Below are positions 63,736 through 64,000 of a stretch of 64,000 nucleotides of DNA, piece by piece (the stretch's first letter is position 1; the number at the start of each line of letters is the position of its first letter). Source of the stretch: Vombatus ursinus (taxonomy: Eukaryota; Chordata; Mammalia; Diprotodontia; Vombatidae); NCBI RefSeq assembly GCF_900497805.2, contig NW_020945064.1:2020245-2084244 (forward strand), in the 5' to 3' direction. The position numbers were made by a program, and so were the translations under genes. The notes below the pieces were generated by a model. It did no database searches, had not been told where the DNA came from, and saw only the letters and a program-made list of their open reading frames with translations.

Positions 63736-64000
63736 GACTCTATATTTGGTTAGGGTGATCCATGTTCCATTCCCAATCCAGCTGTCTTTCTAAACTTTCT
63801 CAGAAGAGTGACTTTTCCTTCCCCAAAGGACTCTAGTTGAGGTTCCCAGAGACTATCAGGTCACCTCAGTTCTCAGTTCTCTCCTGTGAAGAATGGGGGC
63901 ACATTATGTAAATCAAACACACACACAGACAGTACAACCACAGAAGATTATACATCAAAGAATTTTCTGGGTGGTTTACATAATCTTTTACCTAACAGGA

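Overview
This window reads as marsupial nuclear DNA without a recognisable gene. It is built mostly from interspersed repeats typical of marsupials: tRNA-headed SINEs whose head begins GGCAGCTAGGTGGCGCAGTG (WSINE/WALLSI type, many with a CORE-like body), MIR/Mar1-type CORE-SINEs, Ther1-like SINEs, many L2 LINE fragments, marsupial L1 fragments, CR1/L3 remnants and small hAT and mariner-like MITEs. The tRNA-headed SINE points to a marsupial; the species cannot be told from the sequence alone. No tRNA or rRNA gene, CRISPR array, operon or bacterial/viral feature was seen, and no open frame looks like a host exon. The window is most simply a gene desert or a very large intron.

Layout. 1-5.5 kb: MIR and L2 pieces, a GC-richer single-copy block (0.7-1.35 kb), two SINEs and an L2 3' end. 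5.5-7.1 kb: a 5'-truncated plus-strand L1 with perfect 15-base target-site duplications. 7.2-15.3 kb: dense SINE/L2/hAT cluster with one SINE nested in another, and a poorly defined block at 14.1-14.9 kb. 15.3-16.5 kb: unassigned. 16.5-18.6 kb: minus-strand L1, near-identical to the first and in inverted orientation. 18.6-20.6 kb: L2 and old L1. 20.8-23.1 kb and 25.1-29.2 kb: repeat-poor, AT-rich sequence with homeodomain-, NFI- and CRE-like motifs, good candidates for conserved regulatory DNA. 29.2-32.9 kb: an old, long minus-strand L1 with an inserted L2 piece, followed by two head-to-tail SINEs, one with a perfect 16-base duplication. 33.4-36.1 kb: repeat-poor candidate regulatory DNA, interrupted by a (GA)n tract; a 220-base all-pyrimidine tract follows at 36.9 kb. 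37.3-42.2 kb: SINE cluster including a possible inversion scar and nested SINEs, with a repeat-poor island at 39.8-40.5 kb. 42.2-48.8 kb: mixed. 48.5-51.9 kb: L2 copies and a degenerate minus-strand CR1/L3 element that still shows reverse transcriptase and endonuclease signatures. 52-64 kb: SINEs, L2, a fragment of a second non-LTR element, an L2-containing inverted duplication (60.4/61.8 kb) and a plus-strand CR1/L3 3' end.

No genes act together here. The functional content, if any, is regulatory: the repeat-poor islands, plus SINE heads that contain a CTCF-like core. No convincing new biological system was found. The most useful leads are the SINE-borne CTCF-like sites, the inverted duplication, the possible inversion scar at 37.5-37.9 kb and the candidate enhancers.
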